Positions 3,738 to 5,519 of a stretch of 5,519 nt of DNA are shown piece after piece. Below the pieces are notes generated by a model that ran no database searches, had not been told where the DNA came from, and saw only the letters and a list, made by a program, of their open reading frames with translations. Made by a program: the position numbers and the translations under genes. This DNA is from Pseudomonadota bacterium (GTDB taxonomy: Bacteria; Pseudomonadota; Alphaproteobacteria; Kiloniellales; J153), in the NCBI GenBank assembly GCA_022572105.1, contig JACZWN010000209.1, positions 1 through 5,519 on the forward strand, given 5' to 3'. Every line of letters starts with the position of its first letter. The first letter of the stretch is position 1.

Positions 3738-5519
3738 ATGGCGAACGACGCGGAACCGGGGGTTGCTCGTAGCGAGGACCTGGGCGCGCTGCCGAGCTGG
3801 GATTTGGGGGACCTCTATCCCGGCCCGGACTCGGCGCGGCTGAACGGCGACCTCGAGCGCTGCGAGTCCGAGGCCAAGGACTTTCGCGCCCGTTACGAGG
3901 GCCGGCTCGCCGGGCTCGACGGCGCGGCCCTGGGCGCGGCGATCGCCGTCTACGAGGCGATCCAGGAGACCCTCGGGCGGGTTTCGAGCTACGCCCAGCT
4001 GGTCTACGCCGGCGACATGAGCGATCCCGCGATCGGCCGCTTCTATCAGACCATGCAGGAGCGCACGACCGATATCTCGGCCGAGATCCTGTTCTTCACC
4101 CTCGAGCTCAACCGCCTGGGCGACGCGGAGCTGAAGGACAAGATGGCGGTGCCCGCGCTGGCGCGCTACGGCCCCTGGCTGCGCGACGTGCGCGCGTTCC
4201 GCGAACACGAACTCAGCGACGACCTGGAGCGCCTGTTGCACGAGAAGCGCGTCGCCGGGCGCTCCGCCTGGGTGCGCCTGTTCGACGAGACCATGGCGGC
4301 GCTGCGCTTCCCGCTCGACGGGGCATCGCTGACCAGCGCCGAGATCCTCAACAAGATGACCGACCGCGACGGCGCGGTGCGCGAGGCGGCGGCGAAATCC
4401 CTCGGCCGGGTGCTGGGCGAGAACCTGCGCGTCTTCGCGTTGATCACCAACACGCTGGCCAAGGACAAGCAGATCGAGGACGGCTGGCGCGAGTTCCAAC
4501 GCCCGGTGTCCTCGCGCAATCTCGAGAACTTCGTCGAGGACGAGGTGGTCGGGGCCCTGGTCGCGGCCGTGCGCGCCGCCTATCCGCGCCTCGCGCACCG
4601 CTATTACGGGCTCAAGGCCAAGTGGTTCGGGGTCGAGTCGCTGCCCTATTGGGACCGCAACGCGCCGTTGCCCGGGGACGAGGACCGCTTGATCCCCTGG
4701 GACCAGGCGCGCCGCACCGTGCTCGACGCCTACGCCGCTTTCTCCGAGCCCCTGGCCGAGGTCGGCCGGCGTTTTTTCGAGCACGCCTGGATCGACGCGC
4801 CGCTGCGCCCCGGCAAGGCGCCGGGCGCCTTCGCCCATCCCACGGTGCCGAGCGCCCACCCCTATCTATTGCTCAACTACCAGGGGCGCACGCGCGACGT
4901 CATGACGCTGGCCCACGAGCTCGGCCACGGCGTCGTTCTCGAGCGCAACGGCGACCGCTTCGATACGGTGATCGAAGGACCCGGGAACGAATTCGTGGAG
5001 GGCAACCCGCCGCTGAGTATTCCTCTGCGCATCGATCTGGATCGAGCCAACGGCTGCGCCGACGTGAGCCTCAACGGCGATCGAGTCCGGTTAAGAAAAG
5101 GTGAACTGAGCGACTGGGTATCCTTGAAGTTCCGTGTCGCGCCGGGAATCTCGGTGCGAGGCATCTGCCGCATGATGGTCACCGAGATGGACGAACACTT
5201 TTCCTTATATATGACGCCGCTCAACATGGATCCGGAAAAGCCGGTGATGCCGATCTCGCATCCGTCCTACTATGCGGTCTACCTCGCGAAGAAGCTGGGC
5301 AAGTATTCCACGCTCGGCCTGGCGGAAGACACCTGGGCGCTCAACGAAGGTGTCATCGACGACGGCACGTTCCTCCAGCAGACGTACGACATCGACCGCG
5401 AGCGCGAATCCATGTTGTTCGCCGCCATCGAGAAACTCCGCCGCGGCGTGGCGGTGTGCGTGTTCGACGCCACCGACCGGATACAACACATGTTCTGGCG
5501 CTATCTCGAGAAAGGCCAT
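3738..5519 (+). CDS. pepF: Oligoendopeptidase F N-terminal part fused in frame to an AlkP-superfamily phosphohydrolase (3' end beyond window)
   Basis: I translated this frame base by base: 594 codons, no stop, still open at the right edge. Residues 1-399 are a typical M3-family oligoendopeptidase F: LPSWDLGDLYPG (18-29), the long helical N-terminal region, GAFAHPTVPSAHPYLLLNYQG (363-383, split across two conserved stretches), and the zinc site HELGH (393-397). The family is a cytosolic zinc peptidase of oligopeptides, normally about 600 residues. After GHGV, where relatives usually continue with His-Gln, the sequence switches to VLERNGDRFDTVIEG (400-414) and from there to the end resembles COG3379-type AlkP phosphohydrolases, including LAEDTWALNE (528-537) and DRIQHMFWR (580-588). 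The M3 third zinc ligand, a Glu expected about 25 residues after HEXXH in an E-(T/A)-(A/S)-S context, is absent, so the peptidase should be inactive as encoded. Third-position GC drops across the switch. The fusion may be an assembly mis-join; the start and the N-terminal identity are secure. Confidence 0.85.
   Translation, partial: MANDAEPGVARSEDLGALPSWDLGDLYPGPDSARLNGDLERCESEAKDFRARYEGRLAGLDGAALGAAIAVYEAIQETLGRVSSYAQLVYAGDMSDPAIGRFYQTMQERTTDISAEILFFTLELNRLGDAELKDKMAVPALARYGPWLRDVRAFREHELSDDLERLLHEKRVAGRSAWVRLFDETMAALRFPLDGASLTSAEILNKMTDRDGAVREAAAKSLGRVLGENLRVFALITNTLAKDKQIEDGWREFQRPVSSRNLENFVEDEVVGALVAAVRAAYPRLAHRYYGLKAKWFGVESLPYWDRNAPLPGDEDRLIPWDQARRTVLDAYAAFSEPLAEVGRRFFEHAWIDAPLRPGKAPGAFAHPTVPSAHPYLLLNYQGRTRDVMTLAHELGHGVVLERNGDRFDTVIEGPGNEFVEGNPPLSIPLRIDLDRANGCADVSLNGDRVRLRKGELSDWVSLKFRVAPGISVRGICRMMVTEMDEHFSLYMTPLNMDPEKPVMPISHPSYYAVYLAKKLGKYSTLGLAEDTWALNEGVIDDGTFLQQTYDIDRERESMLFAAIEKLRRGVAVCVFDATDRIQHMFWRYLEKGH
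4929..4943 (+). other. Estimated junction between the pepF and AlkP-family sequences
   Basis: The last codons clearly belonging to the peptidase are those of HELGHG (4914-4931), and the first clearly belonging to the phosphohydrolase are those of LERNGDR (from 4938). The switch therefore lies within about 15 bases around ggcgtcgttctc. There is no insertion sequence, target duplication, inverted repeat or linker at the join. This is what a mis-assembly or a microhomology-mediated deletion would leave, and not what a domain fusion with a flexible linker usually shows. Confidence 0.6.
4935..5519 (+). other. Internal fragment of an AlkP-superfamily phosphohydrolase/phosphomutase (COG3379-like) within the chimeric frame
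   Basis: Residues 400-594 of the open frame match, by recognition, the middle of predicted AlkP-superfamily phosphohydrolases, also annotated type I phosphodiesterase/nucleotide pyrophosphatase. Marks include a beta-rich segment (WVSLKFRVAPGI, 460-471), ISHPSYYAVYLAKKLG (506-521), LAEDTWALNE (528-537), and VCVFDATDRIQHMFWRYL (573-590, seen here in two overlapping pieces). In the last, Asp580 and His584 fit the D-x3-H metal-ligand pattern of nucleotide pyrophosphatases. The N-terminal part with the first metal-binding Asp and the Thr/Ser nucleophile is missing, replaced by the peptidase. Any later ligands lie outside the window. As present it cannot form a complete active site. Codons such as tta, aga, ata, cga and gga, scarce or absent in the peptidase part, occur here. 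Confidence 0.8.

Noticed and set aside
1813..3843. 676-codon plus-strand open frame opposite the acyl-CoA synthetase
   Set aside because: A high-GC antisense shadow. The minus strand carries every ligase motif in order, and the plus product resembles no family.
3696..4859. 387-codon minus-strand open frame opposite the pepF-like gene
   Set aside because: An antisense shadow with a Gly/Arg/Ala/Val-rich product. The plus strand encodes recognisable M3 peptidase sequence with a good ribosome binding site.
4622..5104. 160-codon plus-strand frame inside the pepF-like gene
   Set aside because: An Arg/Pro/Ala-rich product in the wrong frame that crosses the chimera junction without recognisable sequence. 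Its stop does not indicate a frameshift, because the true frame is open throughout.
5205..5519. 104-codon minus-strand frame at the right edge
   Set aside because: It is antisense to the clear AlkP-family segment on the plus strand and resembles no protein family I know.
1846..5519. A multi-gene novel system linking ligase, peptidase and phosphohydrolase
   Set aside because: The ligase and peptidase are divergent, ordinary metabolic families. The phosphohydrolase is only a fragment joined abruptly, and no shared effector, sensor or mobile-element genes are visible to support a system.

Overview
The window is high-GC bacterial DNA, with strong G/C preference at third codon positions in the fatty-acid ligase and peptidase genes. 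The style of the acyl-CoA ligase, the oligoendopeptidase F and the pentapeptide-repeat protein suggests an alphaproteobacterium, probably Rhodospirillales-like. This is inferred from remembered family signatures, with no search run.

Layout, left to right. (1) Bases 1-80: the first 26 codons of an unidentified minus-strand gene with a good ribosome binding site. (2) 81-457: a non-coding stretch whose right half is an A+T-rich island (about 29% GC by hand count over 241-420). (3) 458-1540, minus: a 360-residue pentapeptide-repeat protein with about 49 repeats in three blocks. (4) 1541-1845: a second non-coding stretch with another A+T-rich island (about 24% GC over 1691-1760) holding an inverted repeat. 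(5) 1846-3630, minus: a complete long-chain acyl-CoA synthetase with all the adenylation-family motifs. (6) 3631-3737: a short divergent intergenic region in which candidate promoters for the two flanking genes overlap. (7) 3738 to the right edge, plus: one uninterrupted reading frame made of two unrelated proteins. It starts as oligoendopeptidase F (M3 metallopeptidase) up to the HELGH zinc site. Immediately afterwards it becomes the interior of an AlkP-superfamily phosphohydrolase (COG3379-like), which runs off the window.

The genes do not form an obvious pathway. The ligase (lipid activation) and peptidase (peptide turnover) are divergently transcribed housekeeping-type genes, and the pentapeptide protein looks like an accessory gene between two A+T-rich islands. 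The most notable observation is the in-frame PepF/AlkP chimera at about base 4935. Third-position GC falls there from about 93% to about 79% (hand count), and the peptidase loses the region that carries its third zinc ligand. An assembly mis-join or a deletion/recombination fusion is more likely than a designed bifunctional enzyme, but the read-through frame deserves checking. I found no CRISPR array, tRNA, rRNA, transposase, convincing terminator, or recognisable defence or other novel multi-gene system.
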